Part shown: positions 6,586-6,826 of the stretch, piece by piece | How the letters are laid out: each line of letters begins with the position of its first letter | How positions within the stretch are numbered: the first letter of the stretch is position 1 | Origin: Candidatus Krumholzibacteriia bacterium | GTDB taxonomy: Bacteria > Krumholzibacteriota > Krumholzibacteriia > Krumholzibacteriales > Krumholzibacteriaceae | Direction of reading: 5' to 3' | Assembly: GCA_026387805.1 (NCBI GenBank) | Contig: JAPLKY010000189.1 | Span: 1-6,826, forward strand | DNA length: 6,826 nucleotides | The notes under the pieces: model-generated | The model's database searches: none | What the model was told of the DNA's origin: nothing | Seen by the model: only the letters and a program-made list of their open reading frames with translations | Position numbers and translations under genes: made by a program

Positions 6586-6663
6586 GCTTCACGCGCCGTT
6601 CCGGAAGGCAAGCCGCTTGAGGCCGGACTGTATGCCGCGGATTCTCCTTCCTGGAGACGATGG

Positions 6664-6693
6664 ATTGTATCAGACTACCCGCCTCCAAGGCAA
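6664..6693 (-). promoter_or_regulatory. Candidate sigma70-type promoter for the wzx operon
   Basis: On the minus strand, TTGCCT (6688-6693, 4 of 6 to TTGACA) is followed by an 18-nt spacer and TACAAT (6664-6669, 5 of 6 to TATAAT). The spacer ends in TGA, so the -10 has an extended TGn element. Transcription would start near 6657, leaving a leader of roughly 85 nt before the ATC start of wzx. This is the only A/T-rich hexamer pair I found upstream of wzx. The organism's sigma factor preferences are unknown. Confidence 0.4.
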
Positions 6694-6704
6694 CGGCCGC
6701 GGAG

Positions 6705-6738
6705 GCGCCGCCCGCGGGAAGCGGAGCCCGCCCGGCGC
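6705..6738 (-). terminator. GC-rich hairpin upstream of the wzx promoter (terminator-like, no T-run)
   Basis: The minus strand has an outer stem GCGCCG/CGGCGC (6 bp), a small internal loop (G against GGG), an inner stem GCGGG/CCCGC (5 bp), and an 8-nt loop CTCCGCTT. It lies just after a possible upstream stop codon at 6751-6753 and before the candidate promoter, which is where a terminator would sit. No T-tract follows, so it is not a classical intrinsic terminator; it may act with Rho or only shape the mRNA. Confidence 0.35.
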
Positions 6739-6750
6739 GGCATCCGGCCT

Positions 6751-6825
6751 TCATTTTGCATCGAAATGCTCGCCGTTCGATGCCGCCTCCACTCCGGGAG
6801 GGCCGGGGAATTGCCTTGACTGCAG
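6751..6825 (-). CDS. Possible 3' end of an upstream gene (partial)
   Basis: One frame entering from the right edge reads LQSRQFPGPPGVEAASNGEH followed by FDAK and a TGA at 6751-6753. Its codons look coding (GTG GAG GCG GCA TCG AAC GGC), and it is followed by a strong hairpin, as expected at a gene end. It is only 24 codons and matches nothing I recognise. A second frame is also open from the edge for 87 codons (stop at 6563-6565) but gives an Arg/Ala/Gly-rich product without a recognisable domain, and is probably noise. Confidence 0.25.
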   Translation of the reverse strand: MQSRQFPGPPGVEAASNGEHFDAK

Positions 6826-6826
6826 C

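Noticed and set aside
6563..6754. 63-codon minus-strand ORF upstream of wzx
   Set aside because: The product is Arg/Ala/Gly-rich, matches no family, runs through the candidate promoter and hairpin, and has no ribosome binding site.
1..6826. tRNA, rRNA, CRISPR array, insertion sequence or transposase
   Set aside because: I looked on both strands and found no tRNA-like cloverleaf, no regularly spaced repeats, no terminal inverted repeats and no transposase motifs.

Overview
The window is a co-directional block of cell-surface polysaccharide genes, all on the minus strand, so transcription runs from the right edge to the left edge. It looks like part of a Wzx/Wzy-type O-antigen (or capsule) assembly locus of a Gram-negative bacterium. 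DNA is GC-rich overall, but by-eye counts of single 60-base lines fall from about 75% G+C near 1561-1620 to about 48-50% near 3541-3600 and 6121-6180. The species cannot be named from this sequence; nothing here fits well-known enteric loci beyond family level, and an uncultured high-GC lineage is plausible.

Layout in order of transcription: (a) 6574-6826, a leader or intergenic stretch with a possible 3' end of an upstream gene, a GC-rich hairpin at 6705-6738 and a sigma70-like promoter at 6664-6693; (b) 5302-6573, a Wzx flippase whose conserved N-terminus has no ATG, GTG or TTG start and may begin at ATC; (c) 4328-5305, a GT2 glycosyltransferase overlapping wzx by ATGA; (d) 3407-4303, a second GT2 glycosyltransferase of the rhamnosyltransferase type; (e) 1468-3354, a large GT-C membrane glycosyltransferase with a C-terminal TPR domain; (f) 1361-1459, a possible 32-codon small ORF; (g) 204-1364, a Wzz-like chain-length regulator; (h) 1-200, the N-terminus of a multi-pass membrane protein, probably an O-antigen ligase or polymerase, cut by the window edge.

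Inferred working model: the two cytoplasmic GT2 enzymes add sugars (possibly rhamnose) to an undecaprenyl-linked repeat unit. Wzx flips the unit to the periplasm, and the GT-C/TPR enzyme may decorate it there from a polyprenyl-phosphate sugar. Wzz sets chain length, and the edge gene polymerises the chain or ligates it to lipid A-core. Gene spacing is tight (overlaps or gaps up to about 100 nt), which supports a single operon. The window shows a known kind of pathway; the unusual points are the wzx start, the GT-C/TPR architecture, the small ORF coupled to wzz, and the compositional step between the sugar-specific genes and the rest.
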